NCBI GenBank assembly: GCA_051294375.1
Contig: CM119263.1
Coordinates: 15,974,532-16,038,531, forward strand
Length of the DNA: 64,000 bases
DNA from: Paraspadella gotoi
Taxonomy: Eukaryota > Chaetognatha
Direction: 5' to 3'
This document shows positions 37,205 through 48,488 of this stretch, in pieces (the first letter of the stretch is position 1; each line of letters opens with the position of its first letter). The notes under the pieces were generated by a model. It searched no databases. It saw nothing but the letters and a program-made list of their open reading frames with translations, and was not told the origin of the DNA. Made by a program: the position numbers and the translations under genes.

Positions 37205-37515
37205 GTGGGAACTGGAAATGAAGAATGGAAAGAAAATTGGTCGGGCGCCTTCATTGTGTTAAATGGAAATGGAGAATGGAAAGAAAATTGACCAGGCGTC
37301 TTCATTTTGTTAAATGGAAATGGAGAATGGAAAGAAAATTGGTCGGGTGCCTTCATTTTGTTAAATGGAAATGGAGAATGGAAAGAAAATTGGTCGGGCG
37401 CCTTCATTGTGTTAAATTGAAATTGTGTTAAAAAGAAATTGGCCGGGGCCTTCGTTGTAGGAACTGGAAATGGACAATGGAAAGTAAAATTGACGGGTTC
37501 CTTCATTGTGGGGAA
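37205..37515 (+). repeat. 51-bp minisatellite in unit copy 5
   Basis: Four good units spaced 51-52 bp (AATGGAAAGAAAATTGG at about 37223, 37275, 37326 and 37377), then two degenerate units. All frames are open across it because the unit length is a multiple of three, so the ORFs here are not evidence of coding. Confidence 0.9.
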
Positions 37516-38860
37516 TTCTCATGGCCGGCGGCTTTGATTCCACGGGAGTGAAAAATGAGAACCAAAGAAAATTTAAAGTTAAGATGGAAAAAACGTGAAC
37601 GTGAGGAACAAAGGGAGATTAAGAGTGGAAATAAAAAAGAATTGAAAGTGCTAAAGAAAAAATGGTCGGCTAAGGTACGATAGGAGCAAATAAAAAAAGG
37701 AAACAGCGAGCAATCCAGGGGGTAACGGAACAAAACAGGATACAAACGATCTTTTTTTTCATTCTTCTAGTTCCTCTACGTTTTCTTATTTCTTTTTATT
37801 CAACTGCGTTTTCATTTTTTTTCATATTTACTTCCCTCTTTTTCAACCGGAAATCAACGCGCGAAGCCAATGTCGATCAAAAAAAAAACCGAAAAGAAAA
37901 AAAGAGCAAAAGAGTGAATAAAAAAATGAAGAGAGGAAAAGCTTTGACACGCCGCGCAAGCGTGAAATAAAAAATCAAAACAACCTAGATTTGTTTCTTA
38001 CCTCATTTTCAACGCGAAAATATTTCAAAGCTTTTCCGTGGGGAGTTTACCTCTCTGGAGCTTGCAATCAAAATATAATAAAACTTCTTTCTCTCTCTCT
38101 ACCTCTCTCTCTCTCTTTCACTCACTAAGTGTCTCTCTCTCTCTCCCTCTCACATTAATCGCTCCATATTTATCTCTGTTGACACTTGGATGTTACTATT
38201 TCGAGACATCAACGTGAAATCCCCCATTACGCGGCTCAATTTAAGCATCGAACTGAGCCGAAATTCGACGATTTATCCGAGTTTAAACCACGCTACGTCG
38301 CTACGCTAATCTTCGACGCAGTACGCGACGCTACGCTCGGTTACGTTGCCTGTCAATGCGAATCTTACCCTAAATCGACCCTGAATTCGCGTCTTCGACT
38401 CGGCAGTGCAAAACGCGAAACTCGAAAGCGAAAATCGGAGCGTGAGAAGCGACTAAAGCGGAAACTGAGAAGGAGAAGCGAAGAGCGTGACTTAAAAAAA
38501 AAAAGCGGAAATCGGTGGAAAGAAACGGATTCCTTGACGGAGAAGCGAAACTGATATTCTCCAATCTCGGTCGACCGTGACAAATCCTCTTTTTCTTTTC
38601 TTTTTTTCTTACTTTTGTTTTTGTTTTTGTTTTTTAAAAAATCCCGCGCCGACCGAAGGGCGAAGGCGAATGTGGGAGGGAATTTATAGCGGAATCGGCT
38701 GCGTTTGCTTCTTGCGTCGCAGGAATTTCGCCGTAAATCAAGAGGTTTCCCGTTCGATCCTCGTTTTTTCTCGACAAAACTACCATTTCGCATCTAAAGC
38801 GCTCATTGCCGGAATTCTAATGTTGAAAAAAATGAAAATAAATACGTCAGACGTAAATTA

Positions 38861-39325
38861 ACGAATGTAGAAAAATTTCTGAGCAATTATTTTTAAAATT
38901 CTTGTTAGAATTGTTTATTTCATGTGGATTCGGTATTGTTTTTATCGACATCTGGTTAATCTCATTCATGCGGTAAAACTATAGAATTCTATTCCTTAAT
39001 AATCTGTAATATTATGTCTGGAGCCTACTTTTGCAAAATTTTTACCGAAAAAAAAGATGGGGCGTGAAATTCTTCTCTCCTTTCCTATAAACGATGCTCT
39101 TTTCCTTTTCTCCGAGTTTCACCGTCGAAGTCCCCAATTCCCAATTTACAATTTCGTTTCCTCGTTTCACGTTTGTTCAGTGAATCTTTTGACTCGGGTG
39201 AATAGCGGATCGAATCTCGACGCTTCGAATTCACTCGCGGGTCACGTGACTAATTTTTCGAGTTCCCGCTCAATTTCTACCGCGTCGCCGACGAGGATGT
39301 GATTTCGTGGATTCCGGCGCCGACG
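38861..39325 (+). promoter_or_regulatory. 5' flank of the Q-rich gene, with a TCACGTGA E-box
   Basis: Sequence between the last unit copy and the gene. It holds a perfect palindromic E-box TCACGTGA at 39242-39249, the type bound by MITF/TFE- and USF-like bHLH factors, 77 bp before the proposed ATG. A separate open frame at 39057-39302 is in another phase and has no family match I recognise. Transcription start and any 5' exon are unknown. Confidence 0.3.
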
Positions 39326-41086
39326 ATGCAGCCGATAATCGCGGCGGCGCCTCCGGCGTCGCGGCTTCATCCGCCGCAGCCTTCGCTCAGCCTCCCGGCG
39401 CCGCCAGCCTCGGCGTGTGCGGTCGGCGTCGCCGCCTGCGTCAAATCGCCGACGTCGGGCGGAAAACGCCTGCCGCTCTCACCGTCTCAACAGCCCAACG
39501 TTGGTCTCGGCGTCGGTGGCGTCGGTCGATCTCTTCCGTCGCCGCAGGCCGTCTTGCTGGAGGAAGAGGTGGTCAAACCGGCGCCTTTGACAAAGACGGC
39601 GTCGGCTCTGAACGGCGTGGTCGACGGCGCCATCGACCCCAACGTCCCATCGGCGACCCATCATCATCATCATAATCGTCGCGGAAGCGTCAGCGTAGGA
39701 TCCGCGCTAGGATTTTTCGGCGCCATGCACCAAGCGTTGACGCCAAAGATTCAAAGTGCCTCCGCTTCCGTCCGTCCGTCGATGACGACGACGATGACGA
39801 CGACGACGGCGACGTCCTTCTCCAATCCCCACCGACCCAAGACGACGCATCACGTCCACTTTCAAACGATCGTCACGCCGGCCACGCCCACGCTCAACGG
39901 GAGCCCCAACCTGCCGGAGACTCAGCCTCAGCCGCAGCCTGCGCAGGCGGGCGGCAGAGGCTCCCTGCTGCAGCGGACTCAAGGTTCGGAACTATTGCAG
40001 CAGCTCTCCTCCTCCCCTTCCTCCTCCTCTTCCTCCCAAAAGCCTTCGGCGTTGAGTCCTTCGACTTTGGCGTCGACGACAATCTCCAACGCTCCTTCGA
40101 ACATTCCAGCCTCGACGCACACTCAGCATCATCATCATCATCACCATCATCATCCCTTGGTCGCCACGACGCCGTCGTCGATGTCGCCCTCGTCGTCGTT
40201 GTCGTCGACGTCGTCGTTGTCGTCGCAGAGCAACCCCGCGTCCTCCGTTGCTACCTCTCACCCATCGACGCCCCGCGGATCTTCGAGGTTCTCCCCGGGT
40301 GCGTCGAGCGGCGTCACCGGCGCCTCCATCCTGCGCAGCCTCTCGTCGTCGGCCTACACGACGCCGACGTCTCGAACTTCCTTCGTCTCCTCCTCTTTCT
40401 CCTCCAAGTTTTCCACTTTGCCTTCAGCCTCGTCGAAGCCTTCGTCCAAAGACGCCGCCGCCTCGGATCGGTTCGACCGCCTCTCGGGCTTCTCCAAGGC
40501 CTTTGAGATGAAGAGACCCTCCAGTGCGCCGTCGACGACGAGCGACTCCCCGGCCCGCGTCGGCGGCGCCTTTCCCAAGCAGCACTCAATATCCGAGTGC
40601 GTCGAGTATCGAGAGCTGGAGCGGCGGTACCGCTGCCCTTCGAGGTCGCGCGGTCCGGCGCCGCGATCAACCAGCGCCGACGCCGCCATCGAGTCGGCGC
40701 CGAAACGCAGCAAACTCACGCAGCAATCCGCGATGCGCATTCAACAGGCGACGCAGCAGGCGCAGCACACGCAGCTGGCGTTGATGCAGACGCAGCAGTC
40801 CATCCACGCGCTACAGACTCAACTAGAGGCTCTGCTGGAGGCCAAGCACGCGGCCGTAGAGAACGATCAGCCGGAACAGGCGCAAACTCTGCAAAACTCC
40901 ATCCAGACAGTTCAGCAAGTGATACAGCAGGCTCAGCTCCAAGCACAGACTCAGCAAGTGATTCAGCAGGCGCAACAGGCCCTGGCGTTGGCGGCCGTGT
41001 CGTCCTGCATGTCCTACAACGGAAACTCGGTCGGCATTACGACACAGGCCCCTTCCATCAGCGCTTACAGCATGTCTTACCTCATG
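39326..41086 (+). CDS. First coding exon of a His/Ser/Gln-rich, probably nuclear protein
   Basis: This is the only long, GC-rich, clearly protein-coding frame in the window: 587 codons. The open frame begins after TAA at 39251-39253. Its first ATG is 39326, with A at -3. The exon closes at ATG|GTGAGT (donor at 41087), in phase 0, so the protein continues in an unidentified downstream exon. Residues 1-90 are Pro/Ala/Gly-rich; five His lie at 112-116, a TTTTT/MTTT run near 160-170, long Ser/Thr/Pro tracts at about 230-420, about nine His at 268-276, RPSSAP and KQHSIS (phospho-Ser-type motifs) near 405-430, PKRSKL (possible nuclear signal) near 457, then a Gln-rich helical segment at about 460-560 (QQAQHTQLALMQTQQ, QTVQQVIQQAQ). 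No folded domain is present in this exon. Such composition fits a transcription factor or co-regulator whose DNA-binding or other domain is encoded downstream. I do not recognise the family. Confidence 0.8.
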
Positions 41087-41759
41087 GTGAGTTGGAAGGA
41101 TAGGTTTTCTTTCCTTTTATCAATTTGATTATATTTTATTGTCTTAAACGTTTAATTGACGATGATATCTTAGACGGTAAGACTTCATCTTTCCTGTTTA
41201 TCGAAAAATGAGCGAATTTTAGAATTAATTCTACTTTTTTTTTTCGACCTCTGGTTTTAACTAATTAAATCTTCATAATTCATTCAACCGTTAATCTCCG
41301 CTTAAAAAAAAAAAGGTTTCTATTTCTGGTTTTTGAACCCGAAATCTGTCCCCTCTCCTACTTTGTATATTCATGAGATGACAAAACATTTCACAACACC
41401 AAACTGTTTCGATTCTCGACAACAACAACGGAAGATTATTTCGCTTGAAGGTTTTGCGCATGTCTACCCCATTAACTTGGAACACTCTTAACAAAGACTG
41501 AATATTTTTTCTTTAAACGTCAGTCTTGACATTTATATCTATTTACGTCGCGTCAATCCTAAACTTGGGGCAAAAAGAAAATAAAAAGTTCATCTGCTTT
41601 TTTACTCTGGGTAATTTCGAGCATAAAGTAGCTTCCTTGAAATTTTATACCATCCAAGAAAATAAACGTGAAGACTGAAGAGTATGTGAAAGCCTTTTTT
41701 TTAAATTTTTTTTAAGAATTTCACTTTTCCTCATTAATCTGCATAAAAATTTTTCCTTG

Positions 41760-41761
<2 letters not shown>

Positions 41762-41844
<83 letters not shown>

Positions 41845-41881
41845 CGTCTCTCTCTCCTCTCTCTCTCCTCTCTCTCTCTCT
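41762..41881 (+). repeat. (CT)n microsatellite
   Basis: A nearly pure CT tract of about 120 bp. Confidence 0.95.
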
Positions 41882-42220
41882 GGAGCCTCCTCTCAACTCC
41901 CATCTTGGCATCACTCGTACCCTTAACTCAAACGACGTGTTGATAATTAAAAAGTAATTACTACGATTTTGTATCATTTGTAACGATTGACGTCGACTTT
42001 TTGCATCTGCCTCGGCATCTGTCGTTCTCCTTCGCTCGTGCGTTCGTCTGTTCTTGTCGTCTGTCTTTCCATCGGTCTTCCCATCTGTCACCGACTTCCG
42101 TCATCTGTTGAAATCCAGTCTGCGGATCTCGAGAAAAACCAGAGGAACGTAGGTCGCCGAATATTCCGCTCCGCTGCCTCCATTCCTTTTCCTCATGATA
42201 TCACCCTGGGAGCGGGGGAA

Positions 42221-42222
42221 AA

Positions 42223-42305
<83 letters not shown>
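42221..42305 (+). repeat. (GA)n microsatellite
   Basis: A nearly pure GA tract of about 85 bp. It lies 340 bp from the CT tract, so the two tracts could pair as inverted repeats. Confidence 0.95.
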
Positions 42306-42308
<3 letters not shown>

Positions 42309-43661
42309 GGGTTGTCTGGAAATAAGAAAAAAAGAAAGGAGGAGAGCAAAATAGGGGTAGTCTGGAATGGAGAAAAAAGAGATGAGGCTTTCGATATGCT
42401 TCCGAATTTTATCTTCGATATCTTCGGCGGAGTCTGAGCTCGTTAGACTGAATTCAAGGACGATCTGTATTTTTGTATCACTGACTTTTTCTATCTCTGA
42501 AATTGTAAACTATGTATTTAGTTAATCCACAATTGTAATTTTAGTGTTAATTTATTTTACTTTTTTTTTAAATAATAGGTACATACGTAATACATAATTA
42601 CATATATATGTACATTGTACAGCTCATTAACAATTGTACTGTTATTGTGATAAACTTTCACATTTTGAGCATAATAAATCAATCAAATCAATTCTCTCTC
42701 TCTCTCTCCCCCCTCTCTCTCTCCTCTCTTTCCTGTCTATTGAATTCACACTTTTTTGCCTCTCGTCATTCCATCCCTTATTTCCCATTCATATTTCCCA
42801 CTCAGACGTGTCTACTAAATGTGTTCAAGCGACAAAGTCTATTGTCAGGATTTACTTATTCTTGCCCTCAAAACGCAAATATCTACTAAACCTGTTATTT
42901 TATATATTTTACATAACTTTTTCAGCTGATTACTATTGTCGACAAATAATTTTTCTCCATTTGATTTTTTTATTTTTTAATTAATTTTCATCTTGTCAGT
43001 CGAGTCGCTTTTACCGCTGCCTTTTTTTCCTCATTGCCTTTTTTTTTCGTTATCAATAATCCAATATGGCGGAATCGGCTGACTTTACATGGCGCGTCCG
43101 ACATGACGGTCGTGCAATTCGCGCTATTCTTTCTTTATCTCTGACTCACCTTCCAACGATCCGACACGATCACGAGTAGATCCTCACCCCTTCCTACCCG
43201 ACCTCAAATCTGATCCCACTTTCTCACGCCCACGTGTCGCCCCCGAGTTCTTATTTCTCACGACCTTTTTTCACACTCGTTTGGTTCCATCACGAATTCT
43301 CATTTCCTTTCCTTCCCTCTGGACAACGAGCTTGTGCCGCAGGCCACGCGCTTCCCACTCTGTTTGACCATTTTTGTCCGCCCACCTCTCAAAATCTTCA
43401 AGCCGTAAGCCTCTTTTCACAATTATCTTAGATATGTTATTAGTTATGTTCTTAATTTATCTACGCTCAAATTTACCATCCTTTTTACTATAAAATTCTC
43501 TGAAATCTTCGATTTTTTGACCTTTTTCTAAATTAAGTCGGATTAACATTTTTTTTTTTGCCACAGGACTTTCTGCAACTTTTCTTCATAGTTTTTGTTT
43601 CATATAAAAAGAATAAAAAATCTTAGATATTGATATTCATAACTGCAGTATTTCGCTAAGA

Positions 43662-43686
43662 NNNNNNNNNNNNNNNNNNNNNNNNN
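43662..43686. other. Assembly gap, 25 N
   Basis: A placeholder gap. Confidence 0.99.
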
Positions 43687-44202
43687 TTTTTTATGGAGAA
43701 TGTAAAGTGACGGCCGTGGACACCGAACATGGAAGATTAATGGTGGGCCGGAAGGATAGGGTTGCGCGGGCGGGGCGGGGGAAAGTGTGGGGGAGGGCTG
43801 TTTGAGATGAGTGGGCCGGGATGGTCAGACGAGAAGGTGGAGAAATAAAGATGGGATGATGACTGGGATTATGTTCCCGACAACTCCGGCCAGTTTGAGA
43901 TGCGGCGAGAGGCGCGCCAGGGGGGAGTTGAAGCACATAACGCCACCTCCTTAAGTCGCGACTCGGACCAATCAACTTGGCGCTCGCGATCAAAATATCG
44001 CGGGTACGGCGCGGGCAAGCATTATCTTTGCAAAGTCCCAGTGAGGAGACCGAAGCGTTCCGCGACCTTTTTTTTCGGGGGGGAAAGTTAAGTAATTTAG
44101 GAAAAACTGACACGAGCCAGTTGCGGGGCTTAAATTTTAACAAACCAACCCTGAAAGGCCCTACTTTGTAAGGAGAGAAAACCCGCTCTCCTCTTATCTC
44201 AT

Positions 44203-44415
44203 CTATGGGCTCGATCGCACATCTTGCAAAACGAAAAAGATGTAACTGCATAGATGATGGCGTATAACCAAGTCGTGTTTTACTGACGAACGTGTTGTAG
44301 ATAGTCTCGATTTCCCTTCTGAAGCCTGCTTGTAAACGACGGTCTTTTGTGTCTCTAGGCTCTCGCTTAGACGAGAAGCGAAACTGTCAGGATCTCTCGC
44401 AGTTAACGATTCCAT
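44203..44415 (-). CDS. Candidate coding fragment, unassigned
   Basis: A minus-strand frame of 70 codons starting MESLTARDPDSFASRLSE and ending VLQDVRSSP. The frame stays open upstream of the ATG to about 44470, with WRTYSSLLAENR. Composition is balanced, without the low-complexity bias of most frames in this window, which is the main reason to list it. No domain, signal peptide or membrane segment was recognised. No strong splice acceptor is visible upstream; TATAGCAG is the nearest candidate. An overlapping longer frame (43691-44251) is Pro/Ser/Arg-rich and less convincing. It could be an exon, a transposon remnant or chance. Confidence 0.3.
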   Translation of the reverse strand: MESLTARDPDSFASRLSESLETQKTVVYKQASEGKSRLSTTRSSVKHDLVIRHHLCSYIFFVLQDVRSSP

Positions 44416-45600
44416 TCGGTTCTCGGCAAGTAGGCTGCTATACGTGCGCCATCGACGGAGGAAGGTTGATTAATGGGCGAAACGAACAACTGCGAAGGCA
44501 GCATTAGAGTGTACAAGCACCAAAACTCTGTTAGAAAAACAATGTCGATAAGGTTGAGGGAAGGCGCATTGTTTATAGTTTACTTAAGTATATGTAAATT
44601 CGTCTCTAGATTGAATTATAGAGATGAAATCTAGAAATGTGTATTATACATATGAAATACGTAGAGTTTAAAAAAAATAATATAGTGGTCTTTTCTATGA
44701 CATGAAACATTCTTTGAATACATTATACCACTTCTATATATGCCCGAATAGGGACAGACAGTTAATCTGGGAGTGAAAACGAGTAATGTTTAAAGAGAAT
44801 CATTTGTAGAGGTGAAGACTTGCAAGACAGGGAGCCGCTATGTCAATTAATCCGTCTCGATAAGAGTGATGGAGGCCTAAACACTTAAGGCACTGGTACT
44901 GTCAAAGTCAACAGGGGCGAAAGATGGATTTTTATTTATTTAATAAAGATAATTTTTGGTTTTAAAATGTTACTGTTCTAGGGAAAAAAAAGTATATATT
45001 TTTTAACAAAAAGATATCTACTCGAAAAACTTATTTTAAAAGATCAGAAACATAATCCTAAAAACAATAATAATTGAATTTCCTTCTGTAGCTTCCTTCT
45101 ATTTTTTTGTAGGTCAAATCGTTTTAGAGTTTTACAGGCAGAAATAAAATAATTAGTTAATTCCTAAGATGAAGAAACATGGGCCGACAAAAAAGGATTT
45201 TAAATAATAATTTCACAAGCGCAATTTTAATAATTAAGTAAATTATTGGTTTTTATTTTAAACAATTAATAACATTTATTTTTATTTTTAATATTTTTTT
45301 AACTTGGCAATAAACTGTGATCTGCCCTTTAAATGCCTTTGCTTTGCCTTGCACCTCTTCTGGTTCAAAAAAGTATTATTACAGCTCTCAAACAATAGGA
45401 AAGTATGCGCCAACTTTTAATATCGGGGCTGCGCAGAATTGCTGTTAAAAAGATGATTTCGTGAAGAGAGGACATTATTTACGAGCTGTCCATACTCTTA
45501 TTTGGCTGGATTATAAGAGCATACCTTCTCGAGACCAAAAGAGCAGGGGCATTGTGAGGTGATAGGCCGTGAAGGAACCAGAAGTAAATTGACTCACAAA
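44416..45600. other. AT-rich, no gene; R1-like repeat at 44865-44990
   Basis: An R1-like segment (GAGTGATGGAGGCCTAAAC) lies at 44865-44990. The rest is AT-rich and nothing coding was recognised, except weak frames near 45479-45661. Confidence 0.5.
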
Positions 45601-45639
45601 TATCTGGAGGCAATATTAAGTTTATCGTGAGAGTGTTTA

Positions 45640-45775
45640 CCCATAAGTTTGACGTATCCACTTTTTAGTTGAAGAGAGACCACCACCTGTATATGTACCT
45701 CCTGCATACTACCCAAAGGTTCTTCCTGGTTTCGTGATTCGCAGATCAGTATATGGTTGTAGCGCAATTTCATAA
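45640..45775 (+). pseudogene. Possible Ty1/copia-like reverse transcriptase remnant
   Basis: In one frame KFDVSTF is followed by a stop. After a frame change, 45674-45775 reads VYVPPAYYPKVLPGFVIRR and then SVYGCSAIS and a stop. In Ty1/copia reverse transcriptases a D-V-.-T-A-F-L segment is followed by a (V/I)Y(V/M)-.PP-G-Y segment and, about 20 residues later, LYGLKQAP. The order and spacing here resemble that. The YG-LKQ part is not conserved and no integrase or RNase H was seen, so this is a tentative reading of a broken element. Confidence 0.22.
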
Positions 45776-46013
45776 AACCTAATTTTTTGCCTATTAGCGT
45801 TTAAAAAAAAACAAAAATAGAGAACTATAACTGTTCCTATCCTATTCCCTTGGCGTTGGCCATCATCTCTTGACGATTGCGTGACCGATGAGCATCGTGA
45901 TCTCTATTGATGTCTGAAGGGCGGTGGATGAAAATGGCCCTGGCCAGCTTGAGAGCTGGGCGGCGGAGTGTCGAACTCCGGCCTAGCACAAGAGACTCAT
46001 CGGACTCGATTCC

Positions 46014-46196
46014 ATGCCGAGGGCACGTCTCAGCGAGCCTCGTAGTGACGGCGTGGCGGCAGAGGCCACGTCAAGCCGCAGATCTTTGAAACGAGGAAAA
46101 GCAATCTCGTCGGATGAAGCTGAGGAACCGAGTAGTGATGAAATAATCAAAAACGGACTAGAGTATGCGAATGAGATTATACAAGGATATGAGTAA
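46014..46196 (+). CDS. Candidate small or terminal-exon ORF, unassigned
   Basis: Sixty codons from ATG 46014: MPRARLSEPRSDGVAAEATS, then SSRRSLKRGKAISSDEAEE, ending in an acidic helical-looking tail NGLEYANEIIQGYE. The frame opens just after a TAG at 45984 and AG sites lie near, so it could be a last exon. GC content is higher than in the AT-rich surroundings. No family is recognised. An overlapping frame (45907-46089) is an alternative. No poly(A) signal is close downstream. Confidence 0.28.
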   Translation: MPRARLSEPRSDGVAAEATSSRRSLKRGKAISSDEAEEPSSDEIIKNGLEYANEIIQGYE

Positions 46197-46199
46197 AGG

Positions 46200-47044
46200 A
46201 ATCTCTGTATTCTATTTCCCTGGAAGGGTCTAATGATTAATATTTCTACATTAGAAAGATGACTTTGTGGTTTAATTTTAATACCGGCTAAATAATTAAC
46301 TGATTTTGTAAATGTTGATATAAGGGATTACTTAATTATTACTTGTGCATTCCGGCTGAACTGTCACCGTACAATTAATAATATACTAGGGGTGGACCAT
46401 ATATCGAGACAAAACAACGTCCTGCCCTCTCTGAACGATTTGTTTTTATATAGTATTCCCTACTTATTTTAATTTATTTAGGTGAAAATGGTTGGCAACT
46501 TATCCCTACAGATATTGTGCATTGCTGAGTGTTTGTGTGCAGCTAGGAATTTCAATTTATTCCAATTAAAGTACAAAGAATCAGAGACTCTTCTTGATTA
46601 AAAATTTATTTCCATGTGTCGCGTCATCAGATGATTTTCCCGTACCAATCACTTTGCAATCACTTTCTGATGCTTTTAATGATTCGTAGTTTCTGATGCG
46701 ATTTTAATGGGACCTGGACAAATCGCATTTATCTCAAAGCTTTGTTTTATGTTTCGTATATGCTCAGTGTAATTCAATCGAAGAATATAACCAAATATAG
46801 TTTTTTTCGTGTAAGAAAGAAGGTGTCTCTTTTTGCGCCGCAGTAGATGAAGTTAGATTTTATATGAAATTTTATATATAATAATAACCAAAAAACGAAC
46901 CAAATATACGTACTTTATCCCCCCACGGAAATTTTACTTGTCTCTATATCAGATAAATTTTTGCACATTAATTTGTGAATATTATAATAATTATTAATGC
47001 GATTAAATAATTATTATTACCTCTAAAGCCGTTTCAGATGATAA
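46200..47044. other. AT-rich sequence, no gene seen
   Basis: Mostly AT-rich. A single TIR-like string TTTGCGCCGCAGTAGATG at about 46834-46851 matches one end of the TIR elements, but no partner end was found nearby. Confidence 0.45.
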
Positions 47045-47342
47045 TCAATCAAAGATATAGAAGATTAAATCATCCTCGTTTCTTTTCGCCCTCGCGAACG
47101 TCGTCGTCGTCGTCGTCGTCGTTCTTTTTTCATACTCATAGCCTTCATGGGAAATCACGATAAGGGGGCTCATATTGAAGCCGTCCATCTCATAATCGTC
47201 GAGGTATTCGATGCGATCCCCTTGACTAACATCAATCGACGATGACGTGAATACTCGTCCACGATTGGCCAAAAGGCTGAGATAGCAGCGGCGAATCTTT
47301 CTCAAGTATTTTATCAACGATGATGTGAAAAAAGATGTGGTT
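47045..47342 (-). CDS. Candidate last exon with acidic tyrosine-containing tail
   Basis: On the minus strand TTTCCCCTTAAG is a good acceptor (AG at 47344-47343). The frame then stays open for about 98 codons to TGA at 47045-47047. It reads LIKYLRKIRRCYLSLLANRG, then SSIDVSQGDRIEYLDDYEM and SHEGYEYEKR, a run of seven or eight Thr from an ACG repeat, and RNEDDLIFYIFD at the end. The basic start and acidic, tyrosine-rich middle look like a cytoplasmic tail, but no membrane segment is in this exon. There is no ATG early in the frame, so it depends on upstream exons at higher coordinates. Family unknown; no clear AATAAA was found downstream. Confidence 0.4.
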
Positions 47343-47555
47343 CTTAAGGGGAAACTACGTCAATTCTTAACACGACGACGGCTAATAAGAGACAGACTTT
47401 GACGTGGCCTTTCTTGTCTCTGTAAGGATGTAAAGCTCGTGGAGCGAGAATTGAAATACAATTAGAATACGAGCTCAACTGGTCAAGAGAAGATAATAGG
47501 ATCGGAGAAAATTTTTGAATTCAATGAACGGAGGTAAGGAGGGAGAAGAGGAAGA

Positions 47556-47720
47556 NNNNNNNNNNNNNNNNNNNNNNNNNNNNNNNNNNNNNNNNNNNNN
47601 NNNNNNNNNNNNNNNNNNNNNNNNNNNNNNNNNNNNNNNNNNNNNNNNNNNNNNNNNNNNNNNNNNNNNNNNNNNNNNNNNNNNNNNNNNNNNNNNNNNN
47701 NNNNNNNNNNNNNNNNNNNN
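47556..47720. other. Assembly gap, 165 N
   Basis: A gap with an estimated size. Confidence 0.99.
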
Positions 47721-47966
47721 CATGGAAAAGGCTGCCATGACGTCACCGGAAGTCCCGAAATAACAAAGGATTTAATTCTAGAAGGCGCGGGCGTCGGAAA
47801 ACAAAAGGCGTAGAGCGAAAAAAAAAATAACAAAAGGGAAACTGGAACAAAAAACAATAATGAAAAAAAAAACAAGTGTGAGAATAAGAAAAGAATGAAT
47901 GGCACTTTTGAAAAGCAAGACAGATTGATTAGTGTATGAGAACATAAAATAAATGAGTAGATAAAA

Positions 47967-47969
47967 AAA

Positions 47970-48056
<87 letters not shown>

Positions 48057-48060
48057 ATAT
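47967..48060 (+). repeat. (AAAT)n microsatellite
   Basis: About 23 units of AAAT. The Phe/Ile/Tyr/Leu-rich minus-strand frames over it are artefacts. Confidence 0.95.
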
Positions 48061-48094
48061 ATAATTTAAATAATAATAATAAATATATTTCGCT

Positions 48095-48184
48095 CTCATT
48101 ATCGTCGACGTCAATTCCGATGTAATTGCCGTCGTCGTCATCGTCATCCACGAAATTCCCGATTTCTATTTCCGTCCACGTCTA

Positions 48185-48219
<35 letters not shown>

Positions 48220-48260
48220 TTGACTTTCCTCGTCTTGACGTCAAAGGCAGAAAATAAAAC
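48095..48260 (-). other. GAC triplet-rich stretch, possible Asp-rich exon
   Basis: On the minus strand GCCTTTGACGTCAAG is followed by a frame reading FDVKTRKVN, about ten Asp and VDVDGNRNREF. A second frame continues with Asp-rich DDGNYIGIDVDDNESE. Both could belong to an acidic exon broken by a sequence error, or simply reflect a GTC/GAC triplet repeat (48185-48220). It lies upstream of the candidate exon at 47045-47342 on the same strand. Confidence 0.25.
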
Positions 48261-48488
48261 TTTTTTTTTTCTCTTATCTTTAGAAAGAAGGTGAAAAAAA
48301 AATTATTTTCTTTCTTTTTCGCTTTTTTATTTCTCTTCGAGGAAAGAAAAAGGAGTTTTGTTGGTGGCTCTGCCATCTCGGCGTCTTTTAATTCCATCCC
48401 CAGAGAGAGAGAGAGATAGAGAGAGAAAGATAGAGAGTGAGAGCAGAAAAGTAGAAGATTGATAACCGAGATGCGAGGAGATTTTCTT

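Larger units (their letters stand above)
41087..43661 (+). other. Intron of the Q-rich gene (start), no further exon found
   Basis: It begins GTGAGTTGG. It contains a CT tract, a GA tract and AT-rich sequence. 41880-42170 shows weak similarity to the right half of the TIR elements (TTGATAATTA, GAC/GTC-rich runs). A possible start context CAATATGGCGGA near 43063 opens only 36 codons and has a YY1-like appearance; I do not call it. The 3' boundary of the intron is unknown. Confidence 0.5.

Noticed and set aside
39057-39302. 81-codon frame upstream of the Q-rich exon
   Set aside because: Different phase, no donor in frame with the main exon, Phe/Ser-rich; more likely 5' flank or untranslated sequence.
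39307-40946. Other frames over the Q-rich exon
   Set aside because: Arg/Ala-rich shadow frames caused by GC-rich codons on both strands.
41645-42091. 148-codon minus-strand frame
   Set aside because: Half is a GA/CT tract; the rest reads through a diverged GAC/GTC-rich repeat related to the TIR elements.
47483-48151. 222-codon minus-strand frame
   Set aside because: It is an AAAT microsatellite plus N; only the Asp-rich part upstream deserves notice.
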